From the NCBI RefSeq assembly GCF_000247695.1, contig NW_004624751.1:26757175-26821174 (forward strand): DNA of 64,000 bases, read 5' to 3'. The translations under genes were made by a program, and so were the position numbers. The stretch is from Heterocephalus glaber. Lineage: Eukaryota; Chordata; Mammalia; Rodentia; Bathyergidae. Below the pieces are notes generated by a model. It made no database searches, was not told where the DNA came from, and saw only the letters and a program-made list of their open reading frames with translations. Of this stretch, positions 23,506 to 37,745 are shown one piece after another (the stretch's first letter is position 1; every line of letters starts with the position of its first letter).

Positions 23506-26339
23506 CTCTTTCTTGCCATTAAAAAAATTGAAGTCTTAGTATGAAGTGTATCAGATTTGAAAATGTCCATATGGCATAGTAATCAAAAAGATGAATAGAA
23601 TTATTCTCTTCTTTTAAAACTACATCTTACCCACCTCCCCACTTACGTTGTTCTCCTTTCAATCCGTTTCCTCTAAATACTAAGCAAATAAAATAAAAAT
23701 AAAATTCACATATATATAGCTTCGTGGGAAGTTTTATAAACATCTCCACATAATTCTATTTTATTCTCACTGGGTTATTTTTGTTTTTTGGTGTGTGTAG
23801 GGAGAGGATTTTTTAGTCTTCACCGTATACAGGGAAAAACATTGCCACGACAGGTCATTCAGTGCCTTTGCCACCACCCCTGTACCCTCTGTGATCTATA
23901 CCTTTGCCTGGGAAAGGAGCTGACGAGTTGTCACAGCCCTTGCCCACCCATGCTCTGCCTTTTGTGCTCCTGAGCCAGCATCTCCTGGGTTTCTGGGTGC
24001 TCCTGTGTGCTCACAGTGGGGGTCATAGGCAAAACTGAAGATGGGAAGAGAGCCCACAATCACACTGCCTTTCCTAGGAAAAGTGACCAGAGACTGGAGG
24101 GTGCCATTCACAGACTGTGTAGGAGAGGGAAATGCTTTCCCACAGTTTCCTGGTAAAACATGCCACACAACAAGCAGCCTAGTCCAGTGCCTGCACTGGA
24201 CAGCAATCAGACTGCAGCATCTGCCTCTAACTGGAAGCGTCAAGTGGAACGATTCCCACGTGGCCATCTAAATAAGATTCCCATGGAAAACAGAATAACC
24301 ACATGCTGCAAACCATTTTCCAAGCTCAGGTAGCAGAGTAATTGAAATCGGCCTTCCTTGCCATTTACTTATCTTTGTGATTACATCAGGCTATTTGTCT
24401 AGCTGCAACACAGGCCCAGGATTCTGAACCTCAGGGCTGGGCATCCTTGTTTCACAATGAAGTCATGGCATGGGAGACTTGCCTGAAGTCAGGAAAGCAT
24501 CACAGAATCTGGAGTTTACTTTTGTTCGTCTAGCATGTTATGCTTCTAATGTTTCTAAGGTGGTTAATTGGACACATTTTTTAAGTTGCCCTTTCCACAC
24601 TTCCTCTCTGCACTAAATTCTTTTCCCTTCTATATAATCCAAATTCTTCCTTCTCCCTGATTCCGAGCTTCTCCATGAGAGGTTTTCATGTGTTTCTTAG
24701 GTACTATTTTTGAATCAACTTTTTCATCATTAAGACAAAGAATGGGTGTAAAGACATGAACATCAAAGAAGCATGCTCCATCCCATTGGGACTTAGTGAA
24801 CACAAATCAGAACAAGCATTATGATTGGGCCGTATTACTGACTCTTTTTATGGGATTGTTTCTCTTTAGAAAAATGATCTGTCTTCAATGAATCGTTGCA
24901 TATTTTGTGTTATTCCTATTCTTGAGGTTTCTGGAATACATATTAGCCTCATTTTAACACAGACACCTCTATTTTACTTACCCATGTGATGAGTGAAACA
25001 AAGGCAGATTTTTCATCAGGTACTATTAAGGGATTTAATGCCATGGTGTCATTACAGGATTGCACCTTACAAGATTTAGCATATACTGTGATAGTAAAGG
25101 AGACATCTTTTATGCGCCATAATTTAACACAATATAAATCTGGAATACTAGTGCTGAATTAATTAGCTTGGCTTATTAGTAAAATGAGATTGTAGACTGA
25201 GGGTCACAGTGGACTTGGTATGTCACAGAGTCTGTTATGTTTCTTCATTAGAGGAATCCTTTCCCTGTGGTGTGATGGAGAGCATGTCACTGCTGTGCAG
25301 TTTTCTGCACACTTACACTGGCTTTCTCCTGTTTGATCCTCATGACAACCTGATGGTAGCCATTGTTCATCTCTTTAGCTCAAGTGTGGCTCTGAGTCGA
25401 GCATTGTTCCCACAACACTGGTTTTCCCATCTCTTATCATATACTTCAAGGAACAGTTTATTCTTCTGCAAGATAAGTTGGGTGGATTTGAGGGCAGGGT
25501 CCATGCCACTTATTTGCTATTTGGGACTCAGAACCTGCTGGGTGAGTAGGGCATCTCTGATGATTACACTGTAATCCCTGCTTACTGGCCCTGATGTTCT
25601 CAGCACTATCAGGAGCCACTTACATCTCCATTCTTCTCCAAATCAGATACCCCTGCGTCATGCACTCTTTCTATACTGGAGCTTATCACTGTGTCTGTTA
25701 AAATGTTCATGCCACACATTAGGGGAAGAGATCCCCTTTATGGACATCTCTAAATATATGCAAAGATAGTTAAGTGTTCTACGAGTTGACTCTGTTGGGT
25801 CATTTAAATCAAGGACTGCTACAGACTGGATGTACTTTATCCCAGTAGTAGTTGCCTCTCAAATGATGTCTTTTTCTATGGGCAGTCTGTTCCCTGTCAC
25901 TATAAGTGTTTAGGCATTGGCTGGAGATAGAGGACAGAATCATTATTTTGCAGGTTGCACATACTTTTTCCAGTCTGGGAAATAGTTATTCTATACCCAT
26001 TGTATCGGTTTGGTACATTATTCTAATAAATTGAAATGATTTGAAACCTCTTCCCTCCCACCTTGTTTTTCCTATGTTAGCTCTCTCCTTCAGCTCCTCC
26101 ATCTTTGCTAGTTAATGGTTGGGTTGTTGAATAAAACAGGTTCAAGAAAAATCCCCTGAGACATGATCTATGGCCCTCCATCCAGATGGGTCTTAATTCT
26201 TTAATAGCTAAGAACCCACTGAATTGTCCTACTTCCAACCCACATCTCTGTCTTACACCTACATCAAAATAGCCTTGTTAAATTCCTGCCCCAAACCAAG
26301 ATGTGTCAAACCATTTATCCGTGCAGCAGACAAATTGTG

Positions 26340-26661
26340 ATAGTGGACCGTCCATATCTGCAGGTTCCACCTGTGCAGAGTCAACCACCCTTGGATAGAA
26401 ACTATTTTGGGGGAAAAAATTGCACGTGCTCTGAAAATAACATGGATTTTTTTGTGTGTTATTCCATAAGCAATATAGTACAACACCTGTTTAGCATGTT
26501 AGATAGTATTATAACTAATACAGAGATGATCTAAGGTATGTGAGAAGATGTGTGTAGGTTATATGTAAATGCCATTTCATATAAAGGCCTTGCATAGCTG
26601 CAGATTTTTGTATTTGCAATGAAGGGCAGGAACCAATCCCCCCGGATACCAACAAATGGCT
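26340..26661. mobile_element. MER2/Tigger-like non-autonomous DNA transposon
   Basis: The left end resembles 'ccgtccatatctgcaggttc'. The right end 'ggaaccaatccccccggata' is the reverse complement of the MER2 terminal region (tatccgtgggggattggttcc style). The internal 'ggaaaaaatt' and 'gtgttattcc' fit a shortened, decayed copy. Confidence 0.65.
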
Positions 26662-28239
26662 GTTGCCTGTGCAGGCATGGTCTTCTAAACTACCAGTCAG
26701 TTGCATTACTCTTTTTTAATGTAATACAAGTAGATATTAATAAAGAAAATATAAAAATAGTTCTATGAAAAAATAATTTTTATAACAAAAATAATTAGAG
26801 AATAATATTACTTTTAAATAGGAAAAAAGAAAAAGAACTGAAATTGGGTTAATTGCTGTAACTGGTTCAAAGTGAGCCTGTACTGGCTTCTGATTTATAA
26901 ATATTTACAAAATTTCATAACTTAGTGTTCAGAATGTACACTTTCTATAGAAATTCAGGTTGGTTCACATGCTTTTAATAAATATCTTCTTAACCTTCCC
27001 CTTGCTTCAGGCATATTGAGTAAGTTACTTGTGTGTGACCAACAATAATTATTGTGGCATTTGGGATAATAGCAAATGACTTAGCAAAACCACTCACACT
27101 GCAGGAGGGGAACAGGCAGCAGGGAGAACATTCTATGAGAAAGTCACGTTAATTCTGCCTTTAACACCAAATCTCTCTGTGCTTTATTCATACTTGATCA
27201 GTTGTCTAAGACTTAATATTTCAAACGTATTTATGGAAATGTGAAAGAAACATTTTCAAGATATTACCAAGGAATTTATAGAAGTAGGAGTACTTTCTTA
27301 AATTTAAAATTAATTAAATATATTTTCACTGATGTCCAATTTAGATAATAACTTGAAGACATGGCCAAGTAGTTTGACATGCCTGTACTATCTTAACACT
27401 CAATGATAAATTAAGGCATGTTAAAAAGGAAAAATATATCTCAGCAGTCACACTGTGTTATTGTCAGGAGGTTCAGTATGAACTGGCCTAAATTGGGTGT
27501 CTCTTCTACATGATGCAGGTTGCAGTATTTAAATGAATATGCAGTATATTTAAATTAAGTCATTTAAATCTGTGCTATATATAAATACTATGTACTGTGG
27601 ATGTCCACACTTTAAGAATTGTGTTGAATATGAAATAATTTAAATTTGCATTTCATAAGATAATTTGGGTATTGCTGTTTAGAATTACCACTTTTCTATT
27701 CAGTAACTGCTGTGGCAATTTCTGAAGTGCAGTATAAGCAAATAAAATTGAGGCGTTGGTGATTCATGCAGCCACTAGATGGAGCACTAGGCCCAGTTGT
27801 TGTTTTAAACTAGCTGAGGGTCTGAAAAGAGGAAGCTAGAACTCTTCTGGTGTGTATGACATGATGTTAAAATGGAACATGATTGTCAGTGTTCTGCAGA
27901 GTATTGCATTTTAATGATAAATTTTTAAAAAGATAAAGTTAAATTTAAGACCAGATTTTTAAAAAGTGACTAGAACACTTGGAAGTTTTCCATTTCAGAT
28001 GAACCTGGAAATATTTTATATTCCAAATTTATATCTTACTGCATAATAAATCTGTGAGACTCACTAGCCAGTCATACTTAATAATCATTTTAATTCATTT
28101 GAAAACTCTTTGTCTTAAAAGTTAGCCAAATTAAAGCAGTCACACTTCTTATACATCTGGCTTTACCAACGATAATTCATGTCAGAATTTTGCATGTTAA
28201 GAAAGTTTATTCATATGGATCCTTAAAAATACTAACCAA

Positions 28240-28355
28240 CTTTTTAAAAATATTTTTTATTATGCATGTTTTCAGTACATAGTGGTGACACCGTGGGAAG
28301 ATGATACATGTACATAACACATCTTAACTCTTTTTACTTCCCCTCCACTCCCTGC
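28240..28355 (-). mobile_element. L1-type 3' UTR tail, antisense
   Basis: 'tattttttattatgcatgtt', then 'gatacatgtacataacacat' and 'acttcccctccactccc'. Same layout as 7960 and 56347. Confidence 0.55.
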
Positions 28356-29017
28356 AAGCAGTTTCTAAAATTTGTCCTTCCCTATCTTTATAAATGAAGG
28401 AACCTAAACAGTATTTAACAACTATCTTGTTGATGAATTAAGCCGTTGTGATTAAGTGCTATTAATTAACTTATTTATTATGCACTAGTTACATTTGATT
28501 ATATGTTTAAAATATACATATACACCCACTTCAGACACATTGATCCTAAATGCCTGAAGATCCTGTACTTTTTTGTTGTTACCTCATCCATTCTTGCTGC
28601 CAGTGTATTTCTGCTTATGTATTTCTTGCTTCTAATTTGCCATCTTTTTTTACTGGATGAGATTCTGAAGTGGTTCAGATTGCCACAAAGAAAAACGTGA
28701 GCTTTGTGACACCTGCCCCTTCCACTGGCCTTTGGTTCACAGAAGCTGTGTGGCTACCGAGTCTTCCTTCTGTATAGGTGGAGTAGTGGCCCTGTTCATG
28801 ACTTCACATCTGATTGTTTATTAAACATCTCACTGCATGTAAAACTCTCTCGGACCCCTCATATAGATTAGTTGTTACATAAGGCATAGGGCTTAATGGT
28901 GCCGAGATAATAAATCACGGAAGAGCAGATTGATTTTTTCAGGGAAAAAAGTCCTTTCCTAGTAAATTGTTCAAGTCCTGACCAGACAGCTCAGAAACAT
29001 GAGCTGTAGAGTTGTCC

Positions 29018-29417
29018 TAGTCCATTTTCTATTGCTGATAACACAGTACCACAGACTGACTGAGTTACAAAGAAAAGAGGTTTATTTTGGCTCAAAGTTC
29101 TGGTCAGAGATCGAAGGGCCACTTCTGTTCATGATGGGCTTTCAAACGAAGCCCCTCGCTGCTGGTGCAGGGTGAGAGGCAGGGAGTGCATGAGAGGCAT
29201 AGCCAAACTGGCTTTTATAATAGACCAACTTTGGAGCAAACTCATTACTTCATTAACCTATTAATCCATCAGCTGCTTGAATGGATTAACCCACTCACGA
29301 GGGCAAGGCCCTAGTCACCTCTTAAAGGTTCTGCCTGTCCCACCTCCTAATCTCATAATGGAGATTAAATTTCAACATGAGCTTTAGAGGACACAAATCA
29401 CTTTCAAACCACGGCAG
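29018..29417 (-). mobile_element. MaLR-type solo LTR (MST/THE1-like)
   Basis: 'agtccattttctattgctga', 'agaaaagaggtttattttgg', 'acctcctaatctcataatgg' and 'tttcaacatgagctttagag' are the reverse complement of MaLR LTR landmarks. No internal retroviral region is seen next to it, so it is a solo LTR fossil. Confidence 0.8.
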
Positions 29418-29457
29418 TGAGTAATTGACAAGGAGTAAGAAAATAATATAAATGTTA

Positions 29458-29682
29458 CTAAGCTTGAAGTCAGGAGACAAAAGGTTGAATCTTTCTTTGA
29501 CCCTTTTGATAAACTTAGAGAAGTTGCCTAACTTATATAAATCTCAGATTTTCTTCTTTAACTTTGAACATGGTTATGGAATAGAAAGTCATTGCATAAT
29601 TGTCACATGAAACATCAGTTTTATATCCCAAGTAAATAGGGTGACTAACACAGCATAGAGGTTCAATAATGATTTGTTGAAG
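29458..29682 (+). mobile_element. MIR SINE
   Basis: Near full-length and diverged: 'gaagtcaggagacaaaaggt', 'gagaagttgcctaactta', 'gactaacacagcatagaggt' and 'tcaataatgatttgttgaa'. Confidence 0.7.
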
Positions 29683-30174
29683 TAAAGTATACATGGATAT
29701 AGATGTAGATATATGTTATTGAGAGCACTAAGTTCAAAGAAAAAAACTGGATAATCCAGGACATAGTCAGTGAGCTTTAATTAAATATTATTTCATATGC
29801 TTACTAAATTTAAAATGTACATAGCATATATGTAAATTTGGAGTAAAGCTAACTTATTTAATAAGCCCATTTTATCAACATTATAATAAATAAATAGTCC
29901 TTTAAGGAACATATTTTACATATGTACGGAAACATTGCAGTCTTCCATCTACTTTCCATCCTCCAGGCCCTACACCATTCTGTGCATTCCCTGTTTCAGA
30001 GATTGGATAGCAGAAAGGAATGGTATGCGGGAAACATTGAAGCAGTAGGAACATCAGACAAGGCAGCTTAGTGGACATGAGGGTAGTGGAAAGGAAGACT
30101 TGGAGGATGACCAGCATGTGTGGTTAGGATGTTATTATCAGACAGAGGTCACAAGCAGAAGGAGCTAGTATTTC

Positions 30175-30325
30175 CTGAGGACTTGTGGTGTCCCAACCAT
30201 TGTGCTCAGCTCGTTAAGCACATTACATATTTTCATCACCTATATAAATCCCTGCAATGGAGCAGGCTTAGAGTACCTGTCCGTGGCCGGATAGCAGAAA
30301 AGCAGTGGAGCTGGGATTGAGGCTG
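30175..30325 (-). mobile_element. MIR SINE
   Basis: 'ttgtgctcagctcgttaagc', 'acattacatattttcatcac' and 'gtggagctgggattgaggc' are in reverse-complement MIR order. Confidence 0.7.
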
Positions 30326-31873
30326 TAGTTTCTTAGGGCCTGTGCTGTTGTCATACACCCGGTCTCAGATGGGTTTGCTAGTGATCAGCCAGACTCATCT
30401 CTTCACTAGAGCTGCATTCCTGTGCATGTATACCTGGCCATTTAAATATGGGGAAATAATGAGATAGCAAGAGAGTTCAGTGGTCTGTCTTTTGAGTCTT
30501 TTTACTAGTGTAAGCTGGTATTTCTTCCCAATCTACTAAAATCTTCCTTGTTAGAAAGCCAGTGAACATAAGCCAGAAGCATTCATCATAAAATAACGTT
30601 AAATAGGCAGCTAGTGGTGGTTGCTCATCTCATATCCCTCTGCATACTCGTGAATGTGATATAAAGATGAAGACAGCAGAGAGTCCTCAAACTGGTGGAG
30701 GGTAGGGGAGAGACAGCCACCTCCACAAATATCCACCATGGAAAACAAACAGGAGTGAGCTTTATCTGTGCTGAAGAAGTAATTGGCCCTGCCTAGAGGG
30801 ATGTGGTGAGAATCCCTCACCTACACAAACAAGCACATTTTAGGGCCGCCTCAGACTAGGAAAGTTTTCCACCTATTTCCATTCTAGATTGGTAGCAACA
30901 TGCTATGGAAGTGTTGTAGGTGTTGTACTTGTGTTCATTAATGAGAGAGTTATTTTAACCTATCAGAGAATTACTGTTTAGAAACACATCAGATCTAAGA
31001 TACCTGAATGGACCTGTGCTCTGCATATTTGATTCAGAGTTGTTGTGAATCTTACCTTATTGAATTGATTTTTAAAATATGTTGACCTTTTTTCATATAC
31101 ATAGAAGAGACTTCTAAAACAGCCTACCATGATTATCTCAGTTAAATAAATATATTACTAAATGACTTTTGTTTTTGAATTCTACTTATTATATTAGCCC
31201 ATAAATCACCAATGACAGTGGAAAACTAAAATTTCCATGGAATCATTATGGATCTTCCTTTGATTTTGGCTCTGTTTTCTTAATAAATACATCAAAACTA
31301 TGGAAAAGGATGGTGTGAATAATATCTCCAGGCTTGGTACTTTCTTGTGTTCTGCTTGAGAATAACTAGATTTTGATCTTATCCTTAATGGAGTGATTAA
31401 CTGATACTAACAAAATTTGTGTTTTCAAAGGACGTATTAAAGAGAATAAGGAACTCTATTTGGGTAGAATTGGTAGACTATATTCACCATTAAAAATGTA
31501 TTAAAATGTTTATTCATAATGCTTAAGTTAATTCAATTAAAAATCATAACTAACAATAAAAAGAATTTTAAACATGGCCTTGAAGATTAAAATAATTAAT
31601 ATTCTTTTGAACAATAAAAATATAAGGCTCAATCACATATTATGTTAATAATTTCAAAGTTTTGAATAAGATTCTTCTTTGCAGATCTGTATGTGGCAAG
31701 CGTTTTAAATAAAACCTCTCAAATTTATTTTCCTTTTCAAAAGTATATTTTCAAATTTATTAGTCTAGAAAAGATCATAGGATAAATAGAACATGAAAAG
31801 TAAAACTATCTTACAAAATAGATGACTTTTATGTTGACTCTTATATGTTCTGTTTTCAAAAGAAAAGGAAGAT

Positions 31874-31962
31874 GGTTTGGTTTTGTTTTGCAGTACTGGG
31901 GATGGAACCCAGGGACTCAAGGATGCTAGGCGAGCATCCTACTACCGAGCCACACCATCAAT
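31874..31962 (-). mobile_element. ID SINE, diverged
   Basis: 'cagtactggggatggaaccc' and 'ctactaccgagccacacc' are an antisense ID-type body next to a T-rich tail. Confidence 0.8.
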
Positions 31963-33511
31963 CTCATAAGGAAGTTTTTGAATTAAAGTGGTTTTGTGCA
32001 TTTAGTCAACAGCTACTATTAGCACGAAGCACTGTGTAAGCCCCTGAGGTTACAGTGATGAAAAGGGCTCAGAGCCATCCTTGGTACCACATGGATGAAT
32101 GAGCAAAAAGAAAGGAAAATCCTCTGTCACAGCGTGCTGTGAAGAGAGCTTTAATGTAAACATGCCCAGGGAACTGTGGGGTCAAGGAGTGACACAATCA
32201 CACTCTTTTGAGAAAATTTTTTCATTACAAGGCAGAGTAAACTTGAGGGGGTAGGACACATGACAGGGAAACAAAACCATCAGAAGCTTTTCCTGTTGAT
32301 AGATGGTGAGAACTTAAAAGTAGAAGACCATCATGGGAATGCACTGGGGAGGACCGCTGGCCAGGTTTTGGGAGGGCAGAGGTGGCAGATATAATCATTG
32401 GGGTGTCGTGGATATGGAATACCTGCCCTGCTTCTGTAAGGAAGAGCCCAACAAATGTCTCCAACTAGAAGTTTATGAGTTGGGTCTTGTGTTGATGAGG
32501 TTATGTTTTTTCTGATAGCAAACAGGAGGATGAATATGTCTTGTTTAGATGGTGCTGCTGAATAAGGTTTCAGTCATGCTGAGGTTGCTTTTGAACCTCC
32601 AGTTAGAAATGCCCTATACCCTCTGTAATGCTTAGGAGGGAGACTGAGGCACAGCTACTTAAGAGTCTTTCTCTTACAAGCTGTGGTGGAAATTGGGAGA
32701 GCCAAGGAGAACCTGAGCAAGTAAGAAGAGAATGTCAAAATCTTGGAAAACATTCATGTGACAGGTAAAGGAAATGTCTCTGCAAAAGACACTGAAGGCA
32801 CAGTAACCAGACACACAGGAAAATAAGTGTTGTCAGTGTCTGAAAATTTCAGCTGCGAACAGCCAAATAAAATAATGTCCTTTGACCTTGCACTTTTGAC
32901 TTTCAGTAAAATGTACAATTTATTTATATTTGATTTCTGGGTGAGGAGGGCTAGGTTCTGTGTTAGCAATGTGTCTGTCCTGTCAGAGGTAACTCAGAAT
33001 CTCAGTCTGCTTCCCCAGCTCTGACCAGATACCCTGGTTCATTAAAGCAGTAGTTTAAAACATTGAGAAGCATGGTGCGTAGTGGTTAAGACATGCTAAC
33101 TGGATGGCTGAGAGAAGCAGGGGTCAGTTTTTGCAACTCCTTTATTAGGAAGTTGTCAAAGTTAGATGAGTTAATGTCCTTAAAGCTCTTAGACAAAATA
33201 TGATACCTGAAAATGTTATGTGTCTCAGCAAATATTACTTTATCCAAAATATCCATTGCAAAAGTGCATGGGGAGGGAAGAAGGGACTCCCTGGATCTTA
33301 CTTGCACATAAAGAAAAAATTGTCAGTTCATTCCAGACAATTCAGGAGAGCAGAGATAGCATATTTCTAATTATTTGATTAAATTGCCAAGATCAGTGAA
33401 TCAAAATATTGTGGGTTTCCTTGGCCCGTATAGTGGCTTTGTACTTAGAATATTTTTAAAAATTAGGGTCAGGATTGGCATCCAGTTACCAGATAACTTT
33501 AATTCACTTCT

Positions 33512-33865
33512 TGTTATGGTTTAAACTGAGCATGTCCACCGCAAGCCTCATGCACTCATCAGTGGGGCTTTGGGAGGGTGATTGGATCATGGAGTTGATA
33601 CAGCTGACTTGCCAGTGGGCCTAGGCAGAAGAATTGCGTCACCGAGTGCACCATCTGGAAGGGTGTATCTCATTCCTGGCTCCTCCCTTCTGTCGCTGTT
33701 TCCTGACCTCAATGACACGAGCAGCTTTTTTCCTGTACTCTGCCCCTCTGCCAAGCTGTTCTCCCTCAGACCCAGCTCACTATAACCCTGAGCCAAAATA
33801 GATCTGCCCTCCCTAAATCACAGTGTAGTTATTGTGTTTCAGCGACGAGAAGTGATTAAGACTCC
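33512..33865 (+). mobile_element. MaLR-type solo LTR
   Basis: 'tgttatggtttaaactgagc' start, 'gggagggtgattggatcatg' core, and 'gagccaaaatagatctgccc' then 'gtagttattgtgtttcagcg' near the 3' end, all standard MaLR LTR landmarks. No coding remnant is beside it. Confidence 0.75.
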
Positions 33866-33957
33866 TTAGGAATAGCAAACAGGATCTATTTTAACTTTAT
33901 AATATATGTATTTGCAGAAACAGAAAAATCAATAATTCCATGACTACAAAGTTAAAT

Positions 33958-34135
33958 ATCCTTTATTGGGAACCTGCCATTTGCCAGGCACATGGCATCT
34001 GCATTTTTTGAATTTCACAAATTCAATTTCTGTAGGAATAGATAGCATACTCATTTTACAGATGGAAAAACTGCTTCCAGAAGCTTAAGTCTGAGCTCAG
34101 AATCTACTTGTGAATCCATGACTGCACCTGTATTT
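33958..34135 (-). mobile_element. MIR SINE, diverged
   Basis: 'gccatttgccaggcacatgg' and 'cattttacagatggaaaaac' followed by 'agcttaagtctgag'. Confidence 0.6.
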
Positions 34136-34381
34136 GGCCGTGCATTCTGTCTGATTTCATAGCTTGTGGTAGTTAATACCACCTTATCAATGAAGGCAAA
34201 AGGTAGCCTAGTCAGTCCCTGGATGACTCAGGTGAGCCACACAAGCTGGCCTCTTGGTCTCAAAGTTTCTATTTCCTCATCTTGAAAGTACCTAATTTCC
34301 TTCTCAATCTAAAATTCTGTGAACTTTCATGAACTAATGTAACAGAAACCAGAAGACAAGATAGGAATCTTGATTCTGTTT

Positions 34382-34395
34382 CCCCCCCCCCCCCG
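34382..34395 (+). repeat. poly(C) run
   Basis: About 14 C after TTT, then GCCTC. Confidence 0.85.
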
Positions 34396-37227
34396 CCTCA
34401 TATGCAAATACCATTCCTCATGTGAAACAGATTGTCACAGCAAATATGTTGAGCCTTGAACGTAATGAAGCTCATTTGTCAGTGTCTGGGCCCTGTAACT
34501 TTATAAAAGTTAAACAGGGACATATTTCAGAAATGTACTTCTGAACCTAAGAAAAATGCCTGTGTTTCCTGTTGCAGAAGGTGTCCTTTTCAGTTGCTTG
34601 AGAAAATAATAGAAGCTGATGAGAACATGGGTGTTTTGTTTAGCACAGGCCTTTTTCAACTGCACATTCCTCCAAGCTTATTGCTCACATGTCATTGTAA
34701 TATGAAAGGGCACCTGGCTTTTGTCTCAGTTCACATTTGCTTTTCAGTATTTCACAGGGTGACATGGGAGTTACCTGAAAAAGTAAGTTTTGTTTGGTGA
34801 GTTTTGGGATCTATTCACTACCTGATGTTTTCTTTAGACATTATTATGCCCTCTGCTGGGTAAGTGTCATGGAAATGCATTTAGTGACTCTTAATCCTTT
34901 TCTTCAACCAAGATTGAAAGACACAGCCTTCTCATAATAAGTCAGATTGTGTTGACTATTTTATGACACCCCCCCAAAAAAACCCCTCTGTTGTATTTTA
35001 TTTTTCCAAGATACTTATTCTGTTGAATACCTGCAAACACACACGTGCACACAGGTTACACATGCAAATAAAGTTGTATTTAACCTGAACACTAAACATG
35101 GAGTTAAGGATTTTTTAGAACCAAAAGTAGCAAGCTTTTTGGGGAATGTTCTATATTTTTAATCTTTAGATATCTGCTTAATAAAATAATTAACTTTTTA
35201 GCACAACCTTTTATTAAAATACAAAAGGAAGAAATGGCATAAAAACTTGCCCTGGCGCATAGAGAGAATCATTTCAGAAGTAAAAACCTAGAAGGTAATG
35301 AACTATACCCCCAAAGAGTGGTGTGTCGTCGCTCCACTAGCCACCAATCACTCAGCTAGGACCCTTTGGTATTTCTTGTCAACTTTTAAGTCTCAAAATC
35401 ACATACCAAGATTTATTGCTAAAGAAGTAATACCATTAAGAAAAAAGAAATACACCATACCTTTTCCTGTGAGATTAACATAAGTAACCAGAATCAACCT
35501 TGATCTGATACTAGAATCAAAACTTAAGGTCATTTTGAAAAATATTCAATTTAATTTTCAAAGATTTTGCCAGAGGAGGATTAGAGGCATATGTGTGGGT
35601 TAAAAACATGGAGGAAAGAAGTAGGCTTGCCATTTTTATTTTTAGCTTATTTCCAGGGAAAGGAGTTTGGAGTAACACATTTACAGAATTCCAGTTCAAA
35701 TCAATGTAAGGAAAATTCACTATTCCCAAAGAAATGAATGGAAATCCTGTTTACTGTCACTGCCGTGCTCATCGAGTTGCAGAGCAGCTGTTGTAGCAGC
35801 AGCCGAGCCCAGAGGTGTCTGCCTTGTGGTATTATCCACGCCAGCTCTTTCCCATAGGAATATTATCATGGAAAGTTCACCTACCATTCTGTTCCTGCCA
35901 CTGGCTTTTTAAAATTAAGCTTAGCTTTTTATTATTTAGTAAGTTTTTAAAGGGAAAGAGACAAAATGGAAGATAGACTCTGTTCTTCATTAACACCTCT
36001 CAGGGCTTATTTACACATACTTCTGTATATCTCATAAACATTTATCATTTTAATTAGTTTTTATTCATATTGTGGAGTTAGTTCCTCTTATCTTAATGTA
36101 TTTTATATGATTGTACCCTTTGAATTTTTTCAGAGCACAAACATAAACATTATGTATGAAAAACAGTGTAATATCTACTAAAATTTTTTATCCATTTCTA
36201 AAACTTGACTAATCCAAAGAGAGCATTTAATGACTTACTGATTTTTTTAATGAAATGCTATGCACTGCTTAGATATAATCGATACCTAGGTCTTGTTTGA
36301 GTGAGGGGCCAAAGCCAGCCCCCTGCCTGACCAGAGGATACATGTCTTCTACCCCAGTGCTCACAGATCAGCCTCTAATTTTGAAGAATGTTGGAGAGCT
36401 TTTCTTTTTTCCTCTTTTTTCTTAAAAGGAGAAAGGATGCTTAAACTCCAATTTCATTAATGAGGCAAGGGATGCAATAATATTATGCACAGGGGTTTTT
36501 GGTTTTTGAACAGTAAAAAAAGAAAGTATACATTTTATAAGGAAAGTCATTTATCACCCAGATAATTACATTTACTATTTTCTCCCTTACCTCTCCCCTA
36601 GTAGAGAAGGTTTGCATTGTTATTTAGTCCCCCAAAACTTATAAGCTTCTGGGTCACTTTCATTGGTTTTCAGTAGGGACATGCAGAAATTTCTGCTTCT
36701 GGTATTCATGAGACCTCTTTCCTTGTCTTGATGGCTTATGATGCTTGATGATCACCTCACAAATTGCTTCCCTGCTCCATGATATGGGCTCAAACAATTC
36801 CTTGCTGCCAGTTGGTGCTTTCCCAGCTCTTCCCCTTTAAAATGTCCATCTGGGAAACAATTTGCAATATCTAAACTCCTACTGTGTGATCCTTCCCATA
36901 AGGTCACCCTTGGCCTGACTCAGTAGAGTGGTAACTTGTCCTTGCTTGCAGGAACCTTTTCAACACAGGGATCTTAAGGTAGTTGGAGAGCAGGACTCCA
37001 TCATGATGTGGAATCACTGCTCTGGGTTGCCACGTAAAGTCTGGAGAGTGTTCCTGATGCAGGCACCATTCTGACCCTCACCTTCGTAGATGCTTTTTTA
37101 GTGAACAGAAAAGATCCTGAAGATATTTTTTTAAGTCTGATAGAAATTGGGTGAGCCTTTTAAGGTAGTCACTCAATTTCTTTCAAATAGAACTCTCAGT
37201 TTAAAGCGTTTGTTATGAAACAGCATG

Positions 37228-37745
37228 TGTAGCCTGGCACAGAAAGAGAAGTACATATGATCTCACTCATACATGGAATATAAAAAGTTGATCTTGTAGA
37301 AGTGGAGAAAACGGTGGTTACTACTAGAGACTTAGGAGACCAGGGTGGAGAGAGGGTGGGGCAAGGTTGATCAATGTGTACTAAGCTACACTTAGGGGCA
37401 GGAAGACCCCTAGACTACAGATAATGGTAATGTCCTGTACATTCCAACAAGCTACATAAAGGATTTTGAAAGTTCTCAAAGAAATGATAGAGTCTGAAAA
37501 GGAAGATATATCTCACCTGGTTTAAACATTACAGTGTATGTATCATACACAGTGTGTACTGTGTGGTACCCCATAAGTATAGACAGTGGTTTTTTTGTTT
37601 TTGTTTTTGTTTTGGTACAGAGGATCAAATGCAGGACCTTCTGCTTTCGAGGCAGGCGCCGGAACCACTGAACTAAATCCCCGGCCCAAGTATAGACAGT
37701 TTTTATGTATCAGCTAAATATATGTATTTAAAAGACGCCTACTAA
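37228..37745 (+). mobile_element. L1 3' UTR fragment with inserted ID
   Basis: 'agtacatatgatctcactca', 'tggaatataaaaagttgatc', 'gaccagggtggagagagggt' and 'accccataagtatagacag' match the L1 3' UTR layout. It is interrupted by the ID at 37588-37687 and resumes at 'aagtatagacagt'. Confidence 0.8.
37588..37687 (-). mobile_element. ID SINE with exact 13-bp target duplication
   Basis: An antisense ID body (T-rich tail, 'ggatcaaatgcaggacct', 'ctgaactaaatccccggcc') lies between two copies of aagtatagacagt (37575-37587 and 37688-37700). Confidence 0.95.

Noticed and set aside
23896..24267. 123-codon minus-strand open frame
   Set aside because: It has no recognisable domain and lies in intron with a Cys/Trp/Ser-rich composition typical of chance frames. 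A plus-strand frame overlaps it.
25209..25574. 121-codon plus-strand open frame
   Set aside because: It overlaps sequence that looks like a MIR relic ('gatcctcatgacaacctgat') and has no recognisable domain.
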